From: Psychrobacillus psychrodurans
GTDB taxonomy: Bacteria > Bacillota > Bacilli > Bacillales_A > Planococcaceae
Length of the DNA: 64,000 bases
Direction: 5' to 3' (one strand)
Assembly (NCBI RefSeq): GCF_027563345.1
Contig: NZ_JAMKBK010000011.1
Position numbers and translations under genes: made by a program. The stretch's first letter is position 1, and each line of letters starts with the position of its first letter. Of the stretch, positions 43,985 to 52,077 are shown in pieces. The notes beneath the pieces were generated by a model. The model made no database searches and was not told where the DNA came from. It saw nothing but the letters and a program-made list of their open reading frames with translations.

Positions 43985-44632
43985 ATGAGAGCCATTATAT
44001 TTGATTTTGATGGGACATTGGCTAATACTTTGCCCATTTGTTTTTGTGCTTTTAAAAATGTGTTTACAGAATATGATAATAAGGATCTTAGCTCTGAAGA
44101 AATAAAGGATATGTTTGGTCCATCCGAAACAGGTATTATTAGAAACAATTTATCGAATCCTAAAAAGGAAATGGCAATCGAATATTATTATGAAAAGTAT
44201 TCTGAACATCATAAAAGTTTAGTAGAGGTTGATCCTGAAATTTTAGAGTTGTTAAGGTACTTGAAAGAGATGGATATAAAAATAGGGATTTTTACTGGCA
44301 AGGCAAAAAGAAGCTTAGATATCTCTTTAAAAGCATTAGAAATGGATGGTATGTTTGACGTTATAATAACAGGTGATGATGTTACAAATCCGAAGCCTGA
44401 TTCAGAGGGATTACTAAAGGCTTTATCTCTATTAGAAGTTAATAATTCGGATGCAATATATATTGGAGATAGTGATGCAGATGTGATTGCGGGAGTACAA
44501 GCTAATGTATTTACAATTGGTGTGCAATGGTTACCAGAGTACCAAACAGCTACATTTAAGGAAACACCAAATTTACTTATAAAAAGTGTAAAGGAATTTA
44601 AAAGTTTCTTCAAGGTAGTGACCAATGAGTAA
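43985..44632 (+). CDS. HAD superfamily phosphatase (phosphoglycolate phosphatase-like)
   Basis: 215 residues. Motif I is FDFDGTLANT (nucleophile Asp7, acid Asp9), motif II IGIFTGKAKR and motif III/IV NPKPDSEG...YIGDSDADV. The cap is the small helical type. RBS AGGAGACT. Its stop overlaps the start of the NUDIX gene downstream by 8 bases, so the two are translated together. The substrate is unknown; a nucleotide or sugar phosphate is plausible beside NUDIX genes. Confidence 0.87.
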   Translation: MRAIIFDFDGTLANTLPICFCAFKNVFTEYDNKDLSSEEIKDMFGPSETGIIRNNLSNPKKEMAIEYYYEKYSEHHKSLVEVDPEILELLRYLKEMDIKIGIFTGKAKRSLDISLKALEMDGMFDVIITGDDVTNPKPDSEGLLKALSLLEVNNSDAIYIGDSDADVIAGVQANVFTIGVQWLPEYQTATFKETPNLLIKSVKEFKSFFKVVTNE

Positions 44633-45242
44633 AAAGTGGTTAGAGTGGGCAAAAAGAATACAAGCATTATCCCAGTCTGGATTAGCCTTTTCTAAAGATG
44701 TTTACGATTTAGAACGGTATGAAGAATTACGTAATATTAGTATAGAGATAATGGCAGAACATACGGCACTAGAAATGGATAAAATTAGAGATATATTTGC
44801 TAATGAAACTGGTTATCAAACTCCAAAAGTCGATGTTCGTGGCGTGGTTTTTAAAAGTAATGAGATTTTAATGGTCAAAGAAAATATAGATGATAAATGG
44901 GCTTTGCCAGGTGGCTTTTGTGACATAGGACTGTCCCCCTCTGAGAATGTTGTAAAGGAAATAAAAGAGGAATCTGGCTTTGATGTTGTACCTATCAGGT
45001 TAATTGCTCTATTGGATAAAAATAAACATCCACATCCACCAGAAGCTTATCACTATTATAAGATATTTATATTGTGTGAAATTATTGGAGGAAAACCTAC
45101 TATAGGTATTGAAACGAATAATATTAAGTTTTTTTCCGAAGATAATTTACCGCAGCTTTCTACAAATAGGAATACGGAGTCTCAAATAAAAAAACTCTTT
45201 GAATTTTTGAGGAACCCTGAAAAAGAAACGATATTCGATTAA
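44625..45242 (+). CDS. NUDIX hydrolase with N-terminal helical domain (2 of 3)
   Basis: 205 residues. The first 60 (WLEWAKRIQALSQSGLAFSKDVYDLERYEELRNI) match the pattern of the helical domain found ahead of some Nudix proteins (PF12535 type). The Nudix box follows in ALPGGFCDIGLSPSENVVKEIKEESGF. Known members with this layout act on ADP-ribose or similar compounds; here that is only analogy. Overlaps the HAD gene. Confidence 0.85.
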   Translation: MSKKWLEWAKRIQALSQSGLAFSKDVYDLERYEELRNISIEIMAEHTALEMDKIRDIFANETGYQTPKVDVRGVVFKSNEILMVKENIDDKWALPGGFCDIGLSPSENVVKEIKEESGFDVVPIRLIALLDKNKHPHPPEAYHYYKIFILCEIIGGKPTIGIETNNIKFFSEDNLPQLSTNRNTESQIKKLFEFLRNPEKETIFD

Positions 45243-45280
45243 AGTAAGGAGCGAGTATATATGAAAGTGAGGTTGATTTA

Positions 45281-45556
45281 ATGAAAAGATATTTAGGCTT
45301 GATTTCGTTGTTGTTGATCATTTCTTTTATCTTTTTAGGTTTTATTGTCCCTCAAGTATTGCATCCCTTACCTGAGTCATTGGATATTTGGCTGTTGTTA
45401 CTATTATTATTTGGGTCATTTTTCGCTGCACTTTTTAGTGTGAAAGGGCGTTTAAAAACAATCACATTACTTATTTCTTCACTTGGTATGTTAGGTTTAT
45501 TGGTCTTAACTATTTTCGCAATTGGTATGATATTGTTTGGTAATTTTGGTACATAG
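45281..45556 (+). CDS. Small membrane protein, unknown
   Basis: 91 residues with three hydrophobic segments (about 5-25, 34-54 and 62-88) and few charges. It starts MKRYLGLISLLLIISFIFLGFIV. The ribosome binding site is weak (AAGTGAGG, about 8 bases upstream). It lies between a NUDIX gene and the kinase-like gene, 24 bases before the latter. No family recognised. Confidence 0.6.
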   Translation: MKRYLGLISLLLIISFIFLGFIVPQVLHPLPESLDIWLLLLLLFGSFFAALFSVKGRLKTITLLISSLGMLGLLVLTIFAIGMILFGNFGT

Positions 45557-45579
45557 ACAACAGAGTAAAAGGGGGAAAT

Positions 45580-46236
45580 ATGGATATAATATTTCATGAA
45601 ATAGCTAATTGGATTACAACAAAGGACAAAAGAGTCACGATTGGAATCTCTGGTCATGGTGCATCTGGAAAGTCAACGTTTTCTAATAATCTTATAAAGA
45701 TTTTGGGGCAGGACTGTGTGAATTATATCAATACAGATCCTTATATTATCAGTTCTAATCTTAGAAAGTACGCTTTTATCGATTATGAATATAAGAGCCA
45801 ACATTATCATGATAAAATTACAGCTTGTCATCCTGCCGCTCATAATATATTGGCTTTGGAGAGAGATATTCATATGATGAGGGATGGTTTAGACGTTTAT
45901 ACAATAGGTACGAGTTACTCAAAGAGCACATTACTTTCTTCGCAAAACAAGATTAATATTGTAGAAGGCATGAGCGTCGCATTTACTAATCCTGATCTGT
46001 ATGATTTAAAAGTGTACTTATATACGGATGGGGAAACCGAATTAATGAGAAGGAGTATACGTGATGTTTCTGAAAGAGGAACAGATATAAATTATTTAAG
46101 AAAATCTCATGAGATGCGGAGAATTCAATATGAATTATTCATGCATCCTTATCATAATAACTTTGATATAGTTTTAAAAAATTCCAATGAAGAGTATATC
46201 CTTGAAAAAGATTGTTTCAATTTATTTGAGAAGTAA
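45580..46236 (+). CDS. P-loop NTPase, uridine kinase-like
   Basis: 218 residues. Walker A is GHGASGKST (25-33) in VTIGISGHGASGKSTF, then YINTDPYIIS and KITACHPAAHN, which resembles the substrate region of uridine/phosphoribulokinase-type enzymes. A late RRSIRDVSERGTD stretch looks like a lid. RBS AGGGGGAA. Its company of NUDIX and HAD genes suggests nucleoside or sugar phosphorylation. The substrate is unknown. Confidence 0.8.
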   Translation: MDIIFHEIANWITTKDKRVTIGISGHGASGKSTFSNNLIKILGQDCVNYINTDPYIISSNLRKYAFIDYEYKSQHYHDKITACHPAAHNILALERDIHMMRDGLDVYTIGTSYSKSTLLSSQNKINIVEGMSVAFTNPDLYDLKVYLYTDGETELMRRSIRDVSERGTDINYLRKSHEMRRIQYELFMHPYHNNFDIVLKNSNEEYILEKDCFNLFEK

Positions 46237-46304
46237 GCTGTATTGGCGTGTTGGAAGTGGGGTACCAGTCAGGGAAAGCATATTTAATACGAGGAGAGAA
46301 ATCA

Positions 46305-46775
46305 TTGCAAAATACATTTCATCATTTAGCTAGGGGAATCTGTATAAAAGATAATAAAGTTCTACTTGCACAAGCGACTGGATATACAAATACATTCTTA
46401 CCTGGTGGACACATTGAATTCGGTGAAAGTGCAAAGGATGCTTTAAGTAGAGAGATAGAGGAAGAATTAGGTATAACATCTAGAATAGGTAGACTGCTTG
46501 GATTAGTAGAACATAAATGGGAGAAAAAAGGTATATTAAATTGTGAAATAAATCAAGTATTTGAGGTCGAAAGCGATGAAATTGTAGCAAATATCAACCC
46601 GAAGTCAATTGAATCTCATCTTAATTTCTTTTGGTGTAATGCCGATGAGTTGAGTATTAAAAACTTACAACCTTATCCGCTTAGTAATCTAATAAAAAAA
46701 TATATGAACGGAAATAAGGAAATCTGGTGGGAAAGTACATTAAACGCAGAAATTGATGAATCAAATAGGAGCTAA
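46305..46775 (+). CDS. NUDIX hydrolase (3 of 3)
   Basis: 156 residues from the TTG at 46305, which has GAGGAG about 8 bases upstream; the frame is open from 46248 but that part lacks a site. The Nudix box is FLPGGHIEFGES followed by SREIEEELG. The C-terminus is charged and ends NAEIDESNRS. It closes the island; a perfect palindromic terminator follows at 46911. Confidence 0.82.
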   Translation: MQNTFHHLARGICIKDNKVLLAQATGYTNTFLPGGHIEFGESAKDALSREIEEELGITSRIGRLLGLVEHKWEKKGILNCEINQVFEVESDEIVANINPKSIESHLNFFWCNADELSIKNLQPYPLSNLIKKYMNGNKEIWWESTLNAEIDESNRS

Positions 46776-46910
46776 TATTTCCTTTTTCGTTAAATGTAAT
46801 AAAAATCAATAAAAGGGTCCAACTCATGAATTAGGGGCTGTTTTGTGTGATTAATTTATAAATGGTATTTTATTGAATTTATTTTCTAATTACTTGATGC
46901 ATTAAAAAAT

Positions 46911-46947
46911 GAATGTCTACGTGATATCACGTAGACATTCATTTTTT
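46911..46947 (+). terminator. Perfect 30-bp palindrome with T-tail
   Basis: GAATGTCTACGTGAT and ATCACGTAGACATTC meet with no spacer and are followed by ATTTTTTT. The A-run before it (ATTAAAAAAT) makes it usable from both sides, so it may terminate the FtsA-like gene as well. Confidence 0.85.
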
Positions 46948-46967
46948 TAAAAGGTCGATTTTGTTGA

Positions 46968-47155
46968 TTGGAGCGGAAGGCGGCGACTCTAGCGGGAATA
47001 GCATGCGTTGAAAGCCCCGTAGGAAAGACATTGGTCGAACTTTATTTGACCAATGTCTTTGCGACGAGTAACCGCAGGAGCATATGTTTTCGCAGTGACG
47101 AGGAGATTGAAGCCATGCCCGCGGAAAGCGTCCGCCTGGAGCAGAAATCAACGTT
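46968..47155 (+). repeat. GC-rich interspersed repeat
   Basis: It opens GTTGATTGGAGCGGAAGGCG and closes GCCTGGAGCAGAAATCAACG, imperfect inverted ends. Its core 47021-47129 is nearly identical to 16097-16205, hairpin and GCGACGAGTAACCGCAGGAG included. Non-coding. Confidence 0.75.
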
Positions 47156-47216
47156 TTTAAGATTTCACTAATGAATATGCTTTTATGAAAATAATTCTAT
47201 TACTCTTTATATTAAT

Positions 47217-49376
47217 TCATCCAAACACAATCTCCAATTGATCTCCGCCGAATATTTCTTCATCGAATCGTGAAGGCTGTCCGTTTTTTAATATTTGGAA
47301 TGAACCAGCTTGTGTAGGCATATTCCATTCTGTAAAACGAAAAACATCTTGAAAAATCCAAGGTGTACTATTTACTTCTTGCCATTTAATGTTTGATTCA
47401 TTAGGAATAATATCATTGGAAGTCAATTGTACGTTGTCCTTATGGACAATTGCACATTCTTTCGAAAGTTCCACCGGATTGTTTTGGAACACAACATTTA
47501 TTTGATCAACTAATTTCCTATCAAGCTGATTTGTAAGTTGTTCTAACGTTGGAGAACCAGAGGTTTCCAGTTGTATAATATCATTCTCTTGAACAGGATA
47601 GGATAGTTTTGCCGGACTCCCATTTAGGAATAATCTTGCTGAAAGTGTCGGGATAAAATGGTTTTTATTATTTATCGTAACTGTATAAGGTTGAAGCTGA
47701 GTCAAGAAATTTTCTTTATGAATAGCATACATAACTTGTTCTATTGTTTGCGGAGTCTCTACGGTAATTTTGTCATTCTCTTGCAACACAGTGTCTAAAG
47801 ATACCTTTTGACCATTTAGTTTAACTGTCGGTTCTACTATATACATAACCCCTTGGAATGTAATAGATTTAATAGTCGCATCGTCCAATAGATCTCGCAC
47901 TGTGGCAAATCCTTCTTTACCATCAATTCCCTCTAACAATTCAACTTTATCATTATTTTGAATTAATGATTTTGTATTAGCTTCAATACCATTTAGTTGG
48001 ATAACAGCTGGTTTTCCATGCTCTCCTGGAATATGAATGATTTGACCATTCACTTCAACGGTTAAAGCTGCTCCAGGTTTTCCGTAGAGTTTACGAGCAG
48101 AAATATTAGCTGCTAGAAATGCATCGGCAATAGTCATTTCTTTTAGTTCAAATAAACGAACAATTTGATTGTTTACTTGCACGGACATGTATTGAATAGG
48201 TGCCCGTTTTGCAGCAATAGCAATACCGATAGGGGTTACCAACTCAGGAGTAATTGGGATATGCTCAGCCTTTGTTAAGTTTTGAATCGCATCTATACCA
48301 CGGACCGCTACCCGATTGGCAGGTAAATTTAGCTTCTCAGCTAAAATACTTGGAAGGTTTGGTGTCAAGCTTCCTCCACCGACTAGCATAACTGCCTTCG
48401 TAGGTTTGCTATTATTCAGCCGAAGAATTTCACTAGAGATAGAACTAGCTAAAATATCTACTGCAGGCTTAAGCGCCTCAATAACTTCTACTTTCGGGAT
48501 ATCCTGCTGGAAGCCTAAGATATCTTGAATTTGGATAGTATCCTCCGTATTAATCCTTCTTTTTGCTTCTTCGGCTAATGGGAAGTCTAATAAGTAATGA
48601 TCACTCAAAGCTTCAGTAATTTCATCACCAGCTGTTGCTACCATTCCGTAGGCGACTACAGTTCCTAAATCTGTGATAGCAATATCGGAAGTTCCAGCTC
48701 CAATATCCACTAATGCTACGTTTAATCTTCGCATTGAAGGGGGAATCAACACATTAATCGCAGCAATTGGTTCAAGTGTTAATGCTTCCATCTCTAAGTT
48801 AGCACGTTTTAATGCCGAAAGAAGAGATTCTACTACAACACGTGGTAGAAAAGTAGCAATAACTTCTATAGAAGCTTCGTTTCCTTGTTGATCAACTAAA
48901 CTACCTATTTCTTCCCCATCTAATCTATAATAGACAACACTGTATCCAACACAATAATAATGATTAGTATGCTTGTCTGTATCATTTTGAATTAAATTGC
49001 TTTGTGCTTTTTGCACTGCTGATAGCTCAAGCCGATTCATATCATCTTCTGAAAAAATAGGTCTATTTTTAATATCCATTATTACTTCTGCCTGCTCTGT
49101 TTTCAGTGCTCTTCCAGCAGCAGCCACACTAACTTTTTCAAGTTTTCCATGCTTTTGTTCTAGCTTTTCTTTAACGGATTGAATTATCTCAGCCACTTTT
49201 AGTACATTATGTATTTGACCGTCGACCATAGCGCGTTCTTTATGTTCTTCTACTAAAATATCAACTACATGAAAAGAATCCCCATGTTCTTCTAAAATGA
49301 TGCCTACTACAGATCTTGTACCAATATCTAATGCAAATAATTTAGATGTCAATTTACCACGTCCTTTTTTAGACAA
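47217..49376 (-). CDS. FtsA/PilM-like ATPase with tandem C-terminal beta-grasp-like modules
   Basis: 719 residues. The N-terminal 395 form an actin-like ATPase of FtsA type: phosphate-1 FALDIGTRSVVG (14-25), phosphate-2 VALVDIGAGTSDIAI (220-234) and adenosine motif VMLVGGGSLTPNLP (329-342). The rest has repeated modules: LNG at 461, 520 and 584 and NG near 699, each followed 14 residues on by ND or GD and a short strand. That resembles TGS/ThiS-type beta-grasp units. No amphipathic C-terminal membrane helix of true FtsA is seen. Role unknown; it is read toward the island and away from aroA. Confidence 0.8.
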   Translation of the reverse strand: MSKKGRGKLTSKLFALDIGTRSVVGIILEEHGDSFHVVDILVEEHKERAMVDGQIHNVLKVAEIIQSVKEKLEQKHGKLEKVSVAAAGRALKTEQAEVIMDIKNRPIFSEDDMNRLELSAVQKAQSNLIQNDTDKHTNHYYCVGYSVVYYRLDGEEIGSLVDQQGNEASIEVIATFLPRVVVESLLSALKRANLEMEALTLEPIAAINVLIPPSMRRLNVALVDIGAGTSDIAITDLGTVVAYGMVATAGDEITEALSDHYLLDFPLAEEAKRRINTEDTIQIQDILGFQQDIPKVEVIEALKPAVDILASSISSEILRLNNSKPTKAVMLVGGGSLTPNLPSILAEKLNLPANRVAVRGIDAIQNLTKAEHIPITPELVTPIGIAIAAKRAPIQYMSVQVNNQIVRLFELKEMTIADAFLAANISARKLYGKPGAALTVEVNGQIIHIPGEHGKPAVIQLNGIEANTKSLIQNNDKVELLEGIDGKEGFATVRDLLDDATIKSITFQGVMYIVEPTVKLNGQKVSLDTVLQENDKITVETPQTIEQVMYAIHKENFLTQLQPYTVTINNKNHFIPTLSARLFLNGSPAKLSYPVQENDIIQLETSGSPTLEQLTNQLDRKLVDQINVVFQNNPVELSKECAIVHKDNVQLTSNDIIPNESNIKWQEVNSTPWIFQDVFRFTEWNMPTQAGSFQILKNGQPSRFDEEIFGGDQLEIVFG

Positions 49377-49517
49377 ATACTTTAGCGAGTTGAATCGCTA
49401 AAATAAAATGCGTGACATTTTCTCATGCATTGATTATAATATGTCTTATATCTAAAAATGTATCATAATTTTCTGTCGTTATAAAGTACCGATGGAAAGA
49501 AGAGAGGAGAATTATCT

Positions 49518-50603
49518 ATGAGTCATGTAGATTTAGACGCTTTACGCGCACGTGTTGATGAGATTAACGTAGAAATTTTACAGTTAATCAACGAAAGAAC
49601 TGGTGTTATTCAAGAGATTGGTAAAGTAAAAGAAAAACAAGGTGTTAATAGATATGATCCTCTTCGCGAAAGACATATGTTAGACCACTTGAAAGAAAAT
49701 AACGCTGGACCACTTCCACAATCAACGGTTGAGCATATTTTTAAAGAAATTTTCAAAACTGCTTTGGAATTACAAGTGGATGACCAAAAGAAAGCCCTTC
49801 TTGTTTCTCGTAAAAGAAAACCAGAAGACACAATAGTTAATATTAATGGGGAACAAATTGGTACAGGAACACCTTCATTTGTATTTGGTCCTTGTTCAGT
49901 TGAATCCTATACTCAAGTAGCAGAGGTAGCAGCAGCTATCCAGTCTAAAGGGTTAAAACTAATTCGAGGTGGAGCATATAAGCCACGTACCTCTCCTTAT
50001 GATTTCCAAGGACTAGGATTAGAAGGTCTAAAAATATTGAAGAAAATTTCAAAAGAATTTGGTTTGTCTACAGTTTCTGAGATTGTAACGCCAAGTCACT
50101 TAGATGAAGCACTAGATTATATTGATGTAGTACAAATAGGTGCTCGGAACATGCAAAACTTTGAATTACTAAAAGCAGTTGGATCTATCAATAAACCAGT
50201 CCTTTTAAAACGAGGAATGGCTGCTACATTAGATGAATTCATCCATGCAGCAGAGTACATTATGTCGCAGGGGAACGACCAAATTATCCTATGTGAACGT
50301 GGTATTCGTACGTATGAACGAGCAACTCGAAACACATTAGATATTTCAGCTGTCCCAATTCTAAAACAAGAAACACATTTACCGGTATTTGTAGATGTAA
50401 CGCATTCAACTGGACGCCGTGATATTCTACTGCCCGCTGCAAAAGCTGCAATTGCAATTGGAGCAGATGGAGTGATGGCAGAAGTACATCCAGATCCAGC
50501 TGTAGCGCTATCGGATGCTGCACAACAAATGAACTTGCAGCAATTTGATGAATTTTATGATTCTGTACAAAAATTCTTGAAAAATCACGAGATTCATGCC
50601 TAG
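49518..50603 (+). CDS. aroA: 3-deoxy-7-phosphoheptulonate synthase / chorismate mutase
   Basis: 361 residues. An AroQ-type chorismate mutase (1-about 90, LRARVDEINVEILQLINERTGVIQEIGKVKEKQG) is fused to a DAHP synthase of the KDO8P-like class (KPRTSPYDFQGLG, HSTGRRDILLPAAKA). It begins the shikimate pathway; the mutase part serves as an allosteric sensor of chorismate/prephenate in B. subtilis AroA. RBS GAGGAG. It precedes ccpA, as in Bacillus. Confidence 0.96.
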   Translation: MSHVDLDALRARVDEINVEILQLINERTGVIQEIGKVKEKQGVNRYDPLRERHMLDHLKENNAGPLPQSTVEHIFKEIFKTALELQVDDQKKALLVSRKRKPEDTIVNINGEQIGTGTPSFVFGPCSVESYTQVAEVAAAIQSKGLKLIRGGAYKPRTSPYDFQGLGLEGLKILKKISKEFGLSTVSEIVTPSHLDEALDYIDVVQIGARNMQNFELLKAVGSINKPVLLKRGMAATLDEFIHAAEYIMSQGNDQIILCERGIRTYERATRNTLDISAVPILKQETHLPVFVDVTHSTGRRDILLPAAKAAIAIGADGVMAEVHPDPAVALSDAAQQMNLQQFDEFYDSVQKFLKNHEIHA

Positions 50604-50620
50604 TTAGTGAAAAAATTCAC

Positions 50621-50656
50621 AAAACCGACTCTTATTTTAGGGTCGGTTTTACTATT
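50621..50656 (+). terminator. aroA terminator
   Basis: AAAACCGACTC / GGGTCGGTTTT with a short loop and a modest T-tail. Confidence 0.85.
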
Positions 50657-50735
50657 TGATTGAAAGTTAGAAGGGTTATCAAGTATTATTGATATATATG
50701 TATTTTTAGTATGTAAAAAAGTGAAGGAGGGATAT

Positions 50736-51737
50736 ATGTTGACTATTACAATTTACGATGTTGCCAGAGAGGCAAACGTATCAATGGCAACTGTTTCACG
50801 TGTTGTGAATGGAAATCAGAATGTGAAGCCGGCTACACGTCAAAAAGTATTGGCGGTAATTGAACGATTGGATTATCGACCGAATGCTGTTGCACGGGGG
50901 TTAGCAAGTAAAAAAACAAAAACGGTCGGCGTTATCATTCCAGATATTTCGAATGTATTTTATGCAGAGCTTGTTCGTGGTATAGAAGATATTGCAACAA
51001 TGTATCGTTACAACATCATATTAACCAATTCAGATCAACAAGAAGATAAAGAAGTCCAATTATTATCAACACTACTTAGTAAGCAAGTAGATGGGGTAGT
51101 TATGATGAGTGATGAAATATCCCCTGAAATGTTACATGAAATGAAAAGAGCAAGCGTTCCTATTGTATTAGCTGGAACAGTGGAAACATCTAATTCGTTT
51201 CCTTCTGTAAATATTGAATATCATGACGCAGCAGTGGATGCAGTTAATCGTTTGATTAAAAATGGTCATACTCGAATTGCATTTGTATCTGGATCCATTG
51301 ATAGCACGATAACTAGGCTATACAACTTATCAGGTTATGAAAAAGCGTTAAATGATGCTGGTATCGAAGTTGACGCAGATCTAATTGTTGGAGTCAATAA
51401 TACATACGACGATGGACTTGTTGCTTGGGAGCAGTTACGTGAGTTAAAGGATCCTCCGACAGCCTTTTTTGCTGGTAATGATGAAATTGCTATTGGCTTG
51501 ATACATGGAGCTCAAGATAATGGTTTACGTGTACCAGAAGATATCGAAGTTATAAGCTTTGAAAACTCAAAATTAACAAGAATGGTTAGACCTCAACTAA
51601 CGAGTGTCGTACTACCTTTATATGATATTGGAGCAGTTTCTATGAGATTGTTGACTAAACATATGAATAAAGAGAACATTGAAGAAGACACAGTAATTCT
51701 TCCATATTGGATTGAAGAAAGAAAATCAGTTAAGTAA
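50736..51737 (+). CDS. ccpA: Catabolite control protein A
   Basis: 333 residues from the ATG at 50736 (AAGGAGGG upstream; the GTG at 50721 precedes that site). The LacI-type helix-turn-helix is ITIYDVAREANVSMATVSRVVNG and the hinge helix YRPNAVARGLASKK. The effector domain (VGVIIPDISNVFYAELVRGIED) binds HPr-Ser-P in the family. It represses or activates carbon genes at cre sites; a strong cre lies at 6321 in this window. Followed by a strong terminator. Confidence 0.96.
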   Translation: MLTITIYDVAREANVSMATVSRVVNGNQNVKPATRQKVLAVIERLDYRPNAVARGLASKKTKTVGVIIPDISNVFYAELVRGIEDIATMYRYNIILTNSDQQEDKEVQLLSTLLSKQVDGVVMMSDEISPEMLHEMKRASVPIVLAGTVETSNSFPSVNIEYHDAAVDAVNRLIKNGHTRIAFVSGSIDSTITRLYNLSGYEKALNDAGIEVDADLIVGVNNTYDDGLVAWEQLRELKDPPTAFFAGNDEIAIGLIHGAQDNGLRVPEDIEVISFENSKLTRMVRPQLTSVVLPLYDIGAVSMRLLTKHMNKENIEEDTVILPYWIEERKSVK

Positions 51738-51760
51738 TCAAACGTATGAAGCTATATATA

Positions 51761-51799
51761 ATATAGGGTCGTGACAATAGTCACGACCCTATATTTTTT
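51761..51799 (+). terminator. ccpA terminator
   Basis: ATATAGGGTCGTGAC / GTCACGACCCTATAT, a perfect 15-bp stem with loop AATA, then T5. Confidence 0.95.
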
Positions 51800-51808
51800 G
51801 AAAAAATA

Positions 51809-51879
51809 AAAAAATGTCCTGTGAATACTGAGTTCACATAACTTAAGAGAACGAATAGACCTATGATTTTCGTTTCATG
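51809..51879. repeat. 67-bp repeat, copy 2 (first copy at 1489-1555)
   Basis: Begins AAAAATGTCCTGTGAA and ends CCTATGATTTTCGTTTCATG. Same orientation as copy 1, with two short insertions in the middle. Confidence 0.6.
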
Positions 51880-51921
51880 AGTAAAATCGAAGAAGGGCGA
51901 CTGACAGGAAACTGTCATAGA

Positions 51922-51994
51922 ATTACCGAAAAAAATTGAGTATTGGTTATGACAATTGTCACAAACAATACTCACAAAAAATTCATTCGGTAAT
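51922..51994 (-). terminator. Long nested inverted repeat, probable acuC terminator
   Basis: Outer arms ATTACCGA/TCGGTAAT, middle arms TGAGTATTG/CAATACTCA and a central perfect palindrome TGACAATTGTCA (51950-51961). On the minus strand the middle hairpin is followed by ATTTTTTT, so it can end the acuABC transcript. Confidence 0.7.
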
Positions 51995-52077
51995 CCTCTA
52001 GCAGAATGTCTCTCGAAAGTCTTTGGAAAGCGATAGAAACAGGTAGACCTTATAACATATGTGCTTTTTTATTTGGC

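Larger units (their letters stand above)
46776..47216. other. Intergenic region between the NUDIX island and the FtsA-like gene
   Basis: 441 bases between convergent genes. It holds the palindromic terminator 46911-46947 and the GC-rich repeat 46968-47155. No further gene seen. Confidence 0.6.
51738..52077. other. Convergent region between ccpA and acuC
   Basis: 340 bases packed with structure: the ccpA terminator, the second copy of the 67-bp repeat (51809-51879), a small hairpin TGACAG-GAAA-CTGTCA (51902-51917) and a long nested inverted repeat (51922-51994). Confidence 0.6.

Noticed and set aside
18350..52045. CGATAGAAACAGGT shared by about 18359 and 52029 as a repeat
   Set aside because: Only about 14-15 bases match and the flanks do not, so it may be chance or a remnant too short to call.
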